This document shows, piece after piece, positions 1-12,093 of a stretch of DNA of 64,000 nucleotides (positions are counted from its first letter, which is position 1; every line of letters starts with the position of its first letter). The notes below the pieces were generated by a model. It had not been told where the DNA came from. It worked only from the letters and a program-made list of their open reading frames with translations, and did not search any database. This stretch comes from Sphingomonas sp. PL-96. Its GTDB lineage: Bacteria > Pseudomonadota > Alphaproteobacteria > Sphingomonadales > Sphingomonadaceae. The position numbers were made by a program, and so were the translations under genes. The DNA lies in assembly GCF_020707215.1 (NCBI RefSeq), contig NZ_JAJFET010000006.1, positions 124,001 to 188,000 on the forward strand, read 5' to 3'.

Positions 1-830
1 CCGGGCGGCGCGTCGGCGGGGCGGGGGCAGGCGTCGAGGCGTGCACGCAGGGTGCGGCAATAGCCGGCGGGGTCGGTCAGCCCGTCGACATGGTCGACGC
101 GGACACCGTCGATCAGCCCCTCGGCATAGAGACGCAAGGGAAGCGCGTGGACGGCCTCGAACACCGCGGGATCTTCGATGCGCAGCCCGGCGAGCTCGCT
201 CACCGTGAAGAAGCGGCGCCAGTTGAGGTCGTCGTTCGACGTGCGCCACGAGGCGAGGCGGTAGTGCTGGCGCTCCAGCAGCGCCCGGATCTCGGCTGCG
301 TCGGTGGTGGCACCGCCCGCCTGATCCTCGTCGCGCAGGGGGAAGCGGTGCTCGCCATAGGCCGTGACGAAGCGGCGGCCGTCCTCCAACTCGACCGCGA
401 GCGCGTCCTGTTCCAGCGCCTCCGACAAGGGCGTGCCGAGCACCGGCAGCAGCACCGGCTCGCGCCAGTCGATGTCGAAGAAGCGGGCATAGGCGCTCTG
501 CTGGCCATGGGCGAGCACGTCCATCCACCAGGCGTTCTCGCCGCCCGCCACGCCCATGTGGTTGGGGACGATGTCGATGATGACACCCATGTCGCGCGTG
601 CGCAGCGCCATCACCAGGCTGCGGAACGCCTCCTCGCCGCCCAGCTCCGGGTTGATCCGGGTGGGGTCGACCACGTCATAGCCGTGGGTCGAGCCGCTGC
701 GCGCGGTGGTGATCGGCGAGGCATAGACATGGCTCACCCCCAGCCGCTCGAGATAGGGAACCAGTGCCTCGGCATCGGCGAAGGTGAAGTCGCGGTGGAA
801 CTGGAAGCGATAGGTGGCGCGGGGGATCAT
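1..830 (-). CDS. treY: Malto-oligosyltrehalose synthase, N-terminal part (cut by window edge)
   Basis: TreY (GH13) rearranges the reducing-end alpha-1,4 bond of a malto-oligosaccharide into an alpha,alpha-1,1 trehalosyl end, which TreZ then cuts off as trehalose. Only the first 276 residues are in the window. They begin MIPRATYRFQFHRDF, typical of TreY, and contain GH13 region I as DIVPNH at about residues 86-91. The ATG overlaps the malQ stop by 4 bases (ATGA), so it is the last visible gene of the seven-gene glgE-treS/mak-glgB-glgX-treZ-malQ-treY unit. The catalytic residues lie beyond the left edge and cannot be checked. Cytoplasmic; no signal peptide. Confidence 0.93.
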   Translation of the reverse strand, partial: MIPRATYRFQFHRDFTFADAEALVPYLERLGVSHVYASPITTARSGSTHGYDVVDPTRINPELGGEEAFRSLVMALRTRDMGVIIDIVPNHMGVAGGENAWWMDVLAHGQQSAYARFFDIDWREPVLLPVLGTPLSEALEQDALAVELEDGRRFVTAYGEHRFPLRDEDQAGGATTDAAEIRALLERQHYRLASWRTSNDDLNWRRFFTVSELAGLRIEDPAVFEAVHALPLRLYAEGLIDGVRVDHVDGLTDPAGYCRTLRARLDACPRPADAPP

Positions 831-2833
831 CCGGTCCTCATGGCGTTGATGCGGGCGACGCGCCGGGCGACTTCGGGCCGGTCGAGCAGCTCGGGGGTGG
901 GCGCCGGCATGCGGCGGCGCCAGTTCGGGTGTTCGTCGATGGTGCCGGGCAGGTTCGGCTGCTCGACGGCGCCGATCAGGTCCTCAATCGGGAGGATCGC
1001 GAGTTCGCATGGCGTGCCGGCGACAAAGGCGAGGGCGGCATCCACTGCCGCGGCAGGGTCCTGCGCCGGCGGTGCGTCGGCGTCCGCGACGCCGGCATCC
1101 TCGAACGCCTGCCACAGCAGGTCGCGTTCCTCGGCGCGGGTGGCGCGCTCCTCGGCTTCGACCGCGTCCGCGCGGGTGCGGCCGAGCTGCCAGTTCCAAT
1201 CGATGTCGCGCTCGCTCCACCAGCCGGCGACTGTGGCCAGATCATGGGTGCCGGTCATCGCCGCGGCTTCCGGCGACCAGCGCTCGGCGGGGATGAAGCC
1301 GTCCTCGTCGCGCTCGAAGGGCAGCACGCGCATGCCGAGCATGCCGCGCTCGTCCATCTTGGGCCGGAACCCCTCGGGCACCGTGCCCAGGTCCTCGCCG
1401 ATCACCACGGCGCGGGCGCGGTGCGACTCGATCGCTAGCACGCGCAGCATGTCGTCGAGCGGCATGGTGAGATAGGCACCATCGCGCGGCGACGCGCCCT
1501 CTGGCACCACCCACAGCCGGCGCAGGCCGAGCGCATGGTCGATGCGGATGCCGCCGGCATGGTCGAGCGCCGCCCGCAGCGTCGCGATGTACGGCTCGAA
1601 CGCGGTGCGCTGCAGCGCGCGCGGGGAAAAGCCGGTGATGCCCCAACTCTGTCCCTCGGGGCCGAGCAGGTCGGGCGGCGCGCCGAGGGAAAGCCCGGTG
1701 AGCAGGTCGTCGCGGCGGCTCCACGCATGGCTGCCGCCGCCGTCCATGCCCACGGCCAGGTCGGCGATCAGCCCCAGCGCCATGCCGCCGTCGGTCGCGG
1801 CGCGCTGTGCGGCGTCCAGGCTGCGCTTCGCCAGCCACTGGCAGAAGAGGTAGAAGCCGACGTCCTCGGCATGCTCGGCGGCAAAGCGCGAGACCGCCTC
1901 GCTGGCGGGCTCGTGGAACTCGCTCGGCCAGCCCTGCCAACCCGTGGCGCCGCTCTCGCGGAAGAAGTGCGCGTGGATTGCGTCGAAGCGCGCATGACGC
2001 AGCAGTTCGTCGCCGCCTGCGCGGGCATAGTCCGCAACCTGGGCGCGGACCGCATCGTCGCGCGCGTCGAAGGCGGCGCGCAACTGGCGCAGCCGTGCGG
2101 GGATCGCGGCGCTCCAGTCGATCAACTCGGCCGACGCGGGTTCTTCCACGGCAGCGCCGGCAAGCGCCGGATCGGCATAGAGGATGTTGAGGAACAGCCG
2201 GCTCGATGGGGCATAGGGGCTGTAGCGGCTGGCATCGGCCGGAAAGAGCGCGTGGACCGGGCTGATCGCCAGCGCGTCCGCACCGCCGGCGGCAAAGGCG
2301 CGCGCGGTGTCGGCCAGCGCGCCGAAGTCACCAAACGCACGCGAGCTGGCGTCGCGCAGACCGGCGATCTGCACGGCGGTTCCCCACAGCCGCTTGCCGC
2401 CGGCCGCGTCGGCAACCCCGAAGCAGCGGCGCGGCGCGATGGCGAGGCGAATGGTGCGCTCGCCCTGCGCCAGCTGGTGGTATCCCGGGGTGTCGATCGC
2501 GGGCACGCTCAGGCCGGCTCGACCCTTCGTCACCGTCACTGCGCGCGAGGCACCGCCTTCCAGATGCAACTCTGCCGGACCCTCTCGCAGGCAGCCGGCC
2601 GGGAGCACCACGGGCGCGCCCACATCGGCCGACACGAAGCTGCACGAGGCGGCCTGATCCTCGACCAGCCGCTGGCGACTTTCGGCGATCGCGTCGGTAC
2701 TGTCGGCAGGCAGGCCGAGCGCGGCGAGCACCGCGACCAGCGCGTCATCGGCGACCCGTTGCGGGTCGCCGGCCGCATCTTCCCAGTCGATCAGCAGCCC
2801 GGCTTCGGTGGCAAGGCTGTGGAGCGGGCTCAT
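827..2833 (-). CDS. malQ: 4-alpha-glucanotransferase (amylomaltase)
   Basis: A 668-residue GH77 enzyme that transfers malto-oligosyl units between alpha-1,4 glucans. Here it would recycle short chains left by GlgX into chains long enough for TreY. Catalytic-region motifs are visible: RIDHALG (nucleophile about D432), VIGEDLG (acid/base about E480) and later GTHDLATVAGWW. The first 130 or so residues form the extra N-terminal region common in proteobacterial MalQ. I chose the ATG at 2833 because it forms an ATGA overlap with the treZ stop; a longer in-frame reading starts at 3091 but runs through treZ. The end overlaps treY by 4 bases. Confidence 0.95.
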   Translation of the reverse strand: MSPLHSLATEAGLLIDWEDAAGDPQRVADDALVAVLAALGLPADSTDAIAESRQRLVEDQAASCSFVSADVGAPVVLPAGCLREGPAELHLEGGASRAVTVTKGRAGLSVPAIDTPGYHQLAQGERTIRLAIAPRRCFGVADAAGGKRLWGTAVQIAGLRDASSRAFGDFGALADTARAFAAGGADALAISPVHALFPADASRYSPYAPSSRLFLNILYADPALAGAAVEEPASAELIDWSAAIPARLRQLRAAFDARDDAVRAQVADYARAGGDELLRHARFDAIHAHFFRESGATGWQGWPSEFHEPASEAVSRFAAEHAEDVGFYLFCQWLAKRSLDAAQRAATDGGMALGLIADLAVGMDGGGSHAWSRRDDLLTGLSLGAPPDLLGPEGQSWGITGFSPRALQRTAFEPYIATLRAALDHAGGIRIDHALGLRRLWVVPEGASPRDGAYLTMPLDDMLRVLAIESHRARAVVIGEDLGTVPEGFRPKMDERGMLGMRVLPFERDEDGFIPAERWSPEAAAMTGTHDLATVAGWWSERDIDWNWQLGRTRADAVEAEERATRAEERDLLWQAFEDAGVADADAPPAQDPAAAVDAALAFVAGTPCELAILPIEDLIGAVEQPNLPGTIDEHPNWRRRMPAPTPELLDRPEVARRVARINAMRTG

Positions 2834-4542
2834 GCCCCGAGCCAAACGGCGACGCTGGCGCGTGCGCCGGGTTCGCCGCGCGCGAACAGCGGCGAGCTCT
2901 CGGCCGGGAAGGTGACCGCCTCGTCGCCCAGGTTGAGCGCGATCGTCAGCGTCTTGCCATCCCCCATCTTCCAGCGCGCGACCACGGCGGCCTCGCCGAT
3001 CGCCTCCGCCCCCAGGCCGGTCGTGCCCTTCAGCCGCGGCACGATCTGCGCGTGGCGCAGGGCAAGCAGCTCGGCGTAGAGCGCGCGCCACTCGGCGGCG
3101 TCCGGCCCCGGTTCGGGGCGCGACTGGTCAAAGGTCGACCGCGCGTTGGGATCAGGGATGCGCTCGCGCGCCTCCGGATCGGCAAAGGCGGCGAACTTCG
3201 CGAACTCCTTGCGCCGGCCTTCGCGCACGGCGTCCGCGAGTTCGTCGTGGAAGTCGGTGAAGAACAGGAACGGCGCACGGCTGCCCTCGCTGTCGCCCAT
3301 GAACAGCAACGGGATCTGCGGCCCGAGCAGCAGCAGCGCGGTGGCGGCGCGGAGCTTGTCCGGATCCGCCAGCAGCGTCAGCCGCTCGCCCATCGCGCGG
3401 TTTCCGACCTGGTCGTGGTTCTGGAGGAAGGACACAAAGGCGGTGGTCGGCAGGTGCCCGCTCTTGCTGCCGCGCGGCTTGCCGTCGTGGTTGGGAGAGC
3501 CTTCGCCCTGGTAGATGAAACCCTCGGCCAGGCAGCGCGCCAGCCGCTCGGCCGGCTTGTCGGCGAAATCCTGATAATAGGCGCTGCTCTCGCCGGTCAG
3601 CAGGACGTGCAGCACGTTGTGGAAATCGTCGTTCCACTGCGCATCGTAGCGACCGGAGCCGAGGCGCGCGGCATCGTTTTCCTCATTCTCCAGCACCAGA
3701 TGGACGTGCCGGTCCGGCCCGATCGCGTCGCGCAATTCGGTCGCCATCGCATCCAGGAATCCCGGATTGCCGATTGCGTGCACCGCGTCGAAGCGCAGCC
3801 CGTCAATGCGATATTCCTCCAGCCACATGCGCGCATTGTCGACAAAGAAGCGGTGCACCGGCTCGGCATCTACTGCGACCGCGCCGCCCCAGGGGGTGTC
3901 GACGTCGCTGTGGAAGAAGTCCTTGGCATAGGCGCCGAGGTAATTCCCGTCCGGCCCGAAGTGGTTGTAGACCACGTCCAGGAACACCATCAGCCCCAGC
4001 GCATGGGCGCGGTCGACCAGCGCCTTGAGGTCGTCGGGGCTGCCATAGGCTTCGGCCGGGGCATAGGGGAGCACCCCGTCATAGCCCCAGTTGCGAGTGC
4101 CGCCGAACGCGTTGACCGGCATCAGTTCGATCGCGGTGACGCCCAGTTCGGCGAGCATCGGCAGCCGTTCGGCGACACCGGCGAAACCGCCGAGCACGCC
4201 GACATGCACTTCCTCGATCACCGCCTCTTCCCACGGACGGCCGCGCCAGTCGTTGCCGGTCCAGCGATAGGCGTCGGGATCGACCACGACGCTCCAGCCG
4301 TTGACCCCGCCATCCTGCGCGCGCGACGCCGGATCGGGCACCGCCAGATCCGCTTCCAGGCGGAAGCGGTAGCGCGCGCCTGCACCCACCGGCGCCTCGG
4401 CCGAGAACCAGCCGTCGTCCGCGCGCGTCATGACCACGGCGTCCCCGCCGTCGATCTCCAGCGTCAGCTCTGTGCGGTCCGGCGCCCAGAGGCGGAAGCG
4501 AGTCCGGTCTGCGGCGACCGGCGTGGCGCCCCAGCGGCTCAC
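2830..4542 (-). CDS. treZ: Malto-oligosyltrehalose trehalohydrolase
   Basis: TreZ (GH13, 570 residues) hydrolyses the alpha-1,4 bond next to the terminal trehalosyl unit made by TreY and releases free trehalose. An N-terminal CBM48-like beta domain (about residues 1-100) is followed by the barrel. The barrel has VVYNH (about 190-194), GLRFDAVHA (nucleophile about D252) and LVLENE (acid/base about E285). Length is normal for the family. ATGA overlaps join it to glgX upstream and malQ downstream. Its separation from treY by malQ is a variation on the usual adjacent treY-treZ pair. Confidence 0.95.
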   Translation of the reverse strand: MSRWGATPVAADRTRFRLWAPDRTELTLEIDGGDAVVMTRADDGWFSAEAPVGAGARYRFRLEADLAVPDPASRAQDGGVNGWSVVVDPDAYRWTGNDWRGRPWEEAVIEEVHVGVLGGFAGVAERLPMLAELGVTAIELMPVNAFGGTRNWGYDGVLPYAPAEAYGSPDDLKALVDRAHALGLMVFLDVVYNHFGPDGNYLGAYAKDFFHSDVDTPWGGAVAVDAEPVHRFFVDNARMWLEEYRIDGLRFDAVHAIGNPGFLDAMATELRDAIGPDRHVHLVLENEENDAARLGSGRYDAQWNDDFHNVLHVLLTGESSAYYQDFADKPAERLARCLAEGFIYQGEGSPNHDGKPRGSKSGHLPTTAFVSFLQNHDQVGNRAMGERLTLLADPDKLRAATALLLLGPQIPLLFMGDSEGSRAPFLFFTDFHDELADAVREGRRKEFAKFAAFADPEARERIPDPNARSTFDQSRPEPGPDAAEWRALYAELLALRHAQIVPRLKGTTGLGAEAIGEAAVVARWKMGDGKTLTIALNLGDEAVTFPAESSPLFARGEPGARASVAVWLGA

Positions 4543-6679
4543 GCCGGCTGCTCCTCCGGCGAGGTGTCGGCTTCCGGCTCCGGCTCGGCAATGTCGGCAA
4601 CCCAGCGGATGAGCGCGGCGCTCTGCGGACCCACCTCATAGTCGTTGCCGGTCTCGAACGCCGCCTCTTCGGGCCGCGCGCTGTCGACCAGCACGGTGCG
4701 CGGCACGTCGGGCGGGGGCAGGTGGAAGGTGATGGCGTCGCCCGATGCGTTCAGCAGCAGCGTCATCGCCTCGATCCGGCCGTCCTCCATCTGGCGCGCA
4801 CGGCGCATCACCAGGGCGCGGCCTTCGGGGTTGTTCCAATCCTCGTCGCTGAGCTGACGGCCCTGTTCGTCCCACCATTCCAGATCGTTGATCTCGGTGC
4901 CGGGCAGCTTGTCCGCGTACAGGAAGCTCGGGGCCCGCAGCAGCTCATGCTCGTGGCGCAGCGCAATCAGCCGCGAGGTGAAGGCGAGCAGCGCCTTGCC
5001 CTCGGGCGTGTCGCGCTTGCTCCAATCCACCCAGCCGATCTCATTGTCCTGGCAATAGGCGTTGTTGTTGCCGCCCTGGCTGCGCCCGAACTCGTCGCCT
5101 GCCAGCAAGAGCGGGGTTCCGAGCGAGGTGAACAGGGTGGTGAGCATCGAGCGCATGACCCGCTGGCGCGCGTCGTTGATCGCCGGATCGTCGGTCGGAC
5201 CCTCCGCACCCCAGTTGCGCGAGTAGTTCTCGCTGTGGCCGTCGCGATTGTCCTCGCCATTGGCCTCATTGTGGCGCTGTTCATAGGCAACCGTGTCGGC
5301 GAGCGTGAAGCCGTCGTGCACTGCCAGCGCGTTGACGCTCGCCCAGGGGCGGCGGGCACGGCGGTCGAACAGATCGCTGGATCCCGACATGCGCGCGGCC
5401 AGCTCGCCGCGCATCGAGGGATCGCCGCGCCAGTATTTGCGCACGCCGTCGCGGTACTTGTCGTTCCACTCGGCAAAGCTGGGCGGGAAGTTGCCGAGCT
5501 GATAGCCGCCGGGGCCGATGTCCCACGGCTCGGTCGACAGCTTCAGGCGGCCCAGGATCGGATCCTGGCGGATCACGTCGAAGAAGGCCGCGCCCGGGTT
5601 GAAGCCATGTTCCTCGCGGCCGAGCGTCAGCCCCAGGTCGAAGCGGAAGCCGTCGACGCCGAACGAGGTCGCCCAGTAGCGCAGCGAATCCGCCACCATC
5701 TGGATGACGCGCGCCTTTTCCAGGTTGAGCGTGTTGCCCGTGCCGGTGTCGTTGATCGTGTAGCGGGGATTGTCCTGGACGTGGCGATAATAGGTCGCGT
5801 TGTCGAGCCCGCGCCACGACAGCGTCGGGCCGCGCTCCGATCCCTCGCAGGTGTGGTTGTAGACGACGTCCAGGATCACCTCGAGCCCGGCGGCATGCAG
5901 GCGGCGCACCGCCAGGCGCAGCTCGTTGTGGCTGTTGCCGGCAAAGAACTGCTGCTCGGGCGCGAAATAGCTGAGGGTGTTGTACCCCCAATAGTTGCGC
6001 AGGCCCTTTTCCTGCAGGAACCGGTCCTGCACAAAGGCGTGGATCGGCATCAGCTCGACCGCGGTGACGCCCAGCCGCTTGAGGTGGTCGATCACGCGCG
6101 GGTGGCTGAGCGCTGCAAAGGTGCCGCGCTCGGGCGGGGAGACTTCCTCGAACAGCTTTGTCAGGCCCTTGGCATGCGCCTCATAGATGACCGTGTCGGA
6201 CCAGGGCGTGTTCGGGCGGATGTCGCCCGACCAGTCGAAATGGGTGTCGACCACCACGCCCTTGGGCATGGCAGGCGCGCTGTCGCGCCGGTCGAAGCTC
6301 AGGTCCTCGCGCCGCGAACGTACCTGATAGCCGTGCAGCGCGTCGGTCCAGCGGACTTCGCCATGCAGCTGCTTGGCATAGGGATCGAGCAGCAGCTTGT
6401 TCGGGTTGAAGCGATGCCCTTCCTCGGGCGCATAGCGGCCATAGGCGCGATAGCCATAGAGGAGGCCGGGGCGCGCGTCGGGCAGATAACCGTGCCAGAC
6501 CTCGTCGGTCCATTCGGTCAGCTCGTACCGCTTGATCTCGCGCCGGCCGGTCGGCTCGAAGATGCAGAGCTCGATCTTCTCTGCATTGGCGGAGAAGACG
6601 GCAAAATTGACGCCGAGACCGTCGAAGGTCGCGCCGAGCGGATAGGGCGAGCCGGCTTCGAGCCGGTCAGGCAGGCTGT

Positions 6680-6683
<4 letters not shown>
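4539..6683 (-). CDS. glgX: Glycogen debranching enzyme GlgX
   Basis: A 714-residue GH13 isoamylase-type enzyme that hydrolyses alpha-1,6 branch points, preferring short outer chains left by phosphorylase or amylase. A CBM48 domain lies at about residues 10-110. The catalytic barrel follows with VVYNH (about 274-278), GFRFDLG (nucleophile about D349) and LSTEPWD (acid/base about E385). The C-terminus ends in an acidic, low-complexity tail ([13 protein letters not shown]). The start overlaps the glgB stop by 4 bases. In this unit it would free linear chains for TreY/TreZ, turning stored glucan back into trehalose. Confidence 0.95.
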
Positions 6684-8862
<2,179 letters not shown>

Positions 8863-8866
<4 letters not shown>

Positions 8867-11800
8867 GCGAAATCCTCGTTGAGCAGGCGGGCCGCGGCGC
8901 GGGCGAGGCCCAGCGCCGGCACGGCGATCCAGTCGGGCCGGTTGGCCGCCTCATACGCGACCTCATAGGCCGCCTTTTCGAGCAGGAAGAGGTCGAGCAG
9001 CGGGTCGCCGGCTCCGGAGTGGGCAAGCACGCCGCTCTCCGCCGCCGCCTCGCCATAGCCGGCCAGGAACGCCTCGATCGCGGAGCTGCCGAAGCGTGCA
9101 TAGCGCCGCGTGGCGCGTGCCTCCTCACGTTCGGCGCTGAACGGCAGGTTGCGCTCCGCCACCGCCGCCGCATAGTCGAACGAGCGCAGCACGCCGGCGA
9201 CATCGCGCAGCGCCAGATCCTTGGCACGACGCTCGGCGAGCGGCTTGGCAGGCTCACCCTCGAAGTCGATCAGCATCACGTCGCTGCCGGTCACCAGCAC
9301 CTGGCCCAGGTGCAGGTCGCCGTGGATGCGCGTGCGGGCGCGTCCTTCCGCACTGCGGGCGACGGTGCCCACGCGTTCCATCAGCGCGGCACGCTGCTCC
9401 GCGAGACGGGCGAGCGCCGCATCGCCTTCCTCGCTGCCGAGCGACACGCCCTCCAGCATCAGCAGCGCGCGGTCGAGCTGCCCCGCCACCCGGCCACCCA
9501 GCCGATCGGCTTCCGCCGCGCTCATCGGCTCGGGTGCAAAGGCGGTATCGTCGCTGTCCTGCGCCAGCACCGCGTGCATTTCGGCAAGGCGCCGGCCGAA
9601 GTTGGTCGCGAAGTTGCGATAGTTGCTGAAGCTCGCGTCCTCGTCGGTGGCGAGGCGTTCGAGCACGCCCAGCGTCCACTGCCAGCCGTCGCCCTGATTA
9701 TAGACGAACGCCTGCGCCAGCATCACCAGCGTCTCCTGGTCGCCTTCGACACGGGTCACGGTGCCGAGCATCGGCGGCACGTTGGCAAAGCCGTGGCCGG
9801 AGAGATAGCGCACCATCTCCACGTCCGGGTGGATGCCGGGTGCGACCTTGCGCAACAGCTTCAGGACGGCGCGCTGGCCGAGCACCAGGGTGCTGTTCGA
9901 CTGTTCGGCCGCCAGCCATTCGGGTGCGGCATCCGGCTCCAGGTCGAAGCCTTCGAAGGCGGTGAAGCGCAGCTCGCCCCCTTCGGCAAGCGACACCACC
10001 GTGCCTTGCTGCAGGCCCTGCACCACCGAGCGCCCGAAGCTTTCGAGCGCGAACCCGTCGGTCAGCAGGCCCACCGTGCGGCCGCGGCGCACCCGCGCCA
10101 GCGCCAGGTTGGACGCGAACGGCCCGGTGGTCTCGCCTTCCCAGGCGATGCCCAGCGGCAGCATGTAGGTGGCCGTGCCGCTGTCGGTCTCGACCTCGAT
10201 CTCGCCCAGCAGCAGGTCCTCGGCCGCCGGCATGGGCGTGGAACGGACCAGATGGACCGATGCGATCGTCTCGTCCTTCGCTCCGAACCAGCGGCGCTGG
10301 GTCAGATAGGTCGGCAGCAGGTCCTTCTCGAGCACGCCGCGGTTGGCACCCAGCGCAATGTCGGCCAGCTCCGGCCGCAGCACGAAGGTGTAGCGTTCGA
10401 TCTCGCTTGCCGGAGCACCACTTGCCCAGCTCGGCCCGCTCTCGTCGGAGGCGAGGCGGAACCACAGGAAGCCATAGGGTGGGAGCGTCAGCAGATAGGG
10501 CAGTTGGCCGACCTTGGGGAAGGGCGTGCTGCCGAGCAGCTCGACGGGGGTGCGGCCCTCGAACTCGTGCAGGTCCAGCTCCACCGCCTGCGCCGTGCGG
10601 CCGAGGTTGGCCACGCACAGGATGGCGTCGCCCTCATGCTCGCGCAGATAGGCCAGGATCTTGCGGTTGGCGGGGCGCAGGAAGCGCTGGGTACCACGGC
10701 CGAACGCCTGATACTCACGGCGCACCGCCAGCATCCGCTTAAGCCAGTTCAGCAGCGAGTGGCGGTCGCGCTCCTGCGCCTCCACATTCACCGCCTGATA
10801 GCCGTAGAGCGGGTCCATGATCGCCGGCAGCGCGAGCGCGGGCGGGTCGGCGCGGGAGAAGCCGCCGTTGCGATCCGGCGACCATTGCATCGGCGTACGC
10901 ACGCCGTCGCGGTCGCCCAGATGGATGTTGTCGCCCATGCCGATCTCGTCGCCGTAATAGAGCACAGGCGTGCCCGGCATGGTCAGCAGCAGCGCGTTCA
11001 TCAGCTCGACGCGGCGCCGGTCGCGCTCCATCAGCGGCGCGAGGCGGCGGCGGATGCCCAGGTTGATGCGCGCGCGCCGGTCGGCGGCATAGGTGTTCCA
11101 CAGGTAATCGCGCTCGGCGTCCGTCACCATTTCGAGCGTCAGCTCGTCATGGTTGCGCAGGAAGATCGCCCATTGGCAGTTCTCCGGGATTTCCGGCGTC
11201 TGGCGCATGATGTCGGTGATCGGGAAGCGATCCTCCTGCGCCACCGCCATGTACATGCGCGGCATCAGCGGGAAGTGGAACGCCATGTGGCATTCGTCGC
11301 CATCCTCGCCGAAATACTGCTGCGTATCCTCCGGCCACATGTTTGCCTCGGCCAGCAGCATGCGGTCCGGATAGTGCGCGTCGAGGTCGGCGCGGATCTT
11401 CTTCAGGACGTCGTGGGTCTCGGGCAAATTCTCGTTCGAGGTGCCGTCGCGCTCGATCAGATAGGGGATCGCGTCGAGCCGCAGCCCGTCGACGCCCAGG
11501 TCGAGCCAGAAGTGCATGACCGACAGCACTTCTTCCAGCACGCGCGGGTTGTCGAAGTTCAGGTCGGGCTGGTGGCTGTAGAAACGGTGCCAGAAATAGG
11601 CCTGCGCCTCCTCGTCCCAGGTCCAGTTGGATTTCTCGGTATCGAGGAAGATGATCCGCGTGCCGGAGTAGAGCTTGTCGTTGTCCGACCACACGTAGAA
11701 GTCGCGCTCGGGGCTGCCCGGGGGCGCCTTGCGCGCGGCCTGGAACCAGGGGTGCTGGTCGGAGGTGTGGTTGATGACGAGCTCGGTGATGACGCGCATG

Positions 11801-12093
11801 CCGCGGTCGTGCGCCGCGGCGATGAAGTCGCGCGCGTCGTCCATGGTGCCGTAATCGGGGCTGACGTCGCGATACTCGGCGATGTCATAACCGTCGTCGC
11901 GCCGCGGCGACGGGTAGAAGGGCAGCAGCCACAGCGTGTTGACGCCCAGGTCCGCCAGATAGTCGAGCTTCGACATCAGCCCCTTGAAGTCGCCGATGCC
12001 ATCGTTGTTGGCGTCGAAGAACGACTTCACGTGCAGCTGGTAGATGACCGCGTCCTTGTACCACAGCGGATCCTGGTCGTGGCTGACGGTCAT
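8863..12093 (-). CDS. treS: Trehalose synthase / maltokinase fusion
   Basis: A 1076-residue bifunctional protein. The N-terminal ~550 residues are TreS (GH13), which isomerises trehalose and maltose: GLRLDAIP (nucleophile about D207), LLAEAN (about E249) and RNHDE (about D316). The C-terminal ~450 residues are maltokinase (Mak/Pep2), an aminoglycoside-phosphotransferase-like fold with IHGDLHLGQ (catalytic loop) and LIDFEGEP (metal-binding DFE) around residues 915-945. Mak makes maltose-1-phosphate for GlgE, so the fusion channels trehalose into glucan synthesis. The start at 12093 gives [20 protein letters not shown] and an ATGA overlap with glgE. A longer in-frame reading to 12243 runs inside glgE and is not likely. 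Confidence 0.95.
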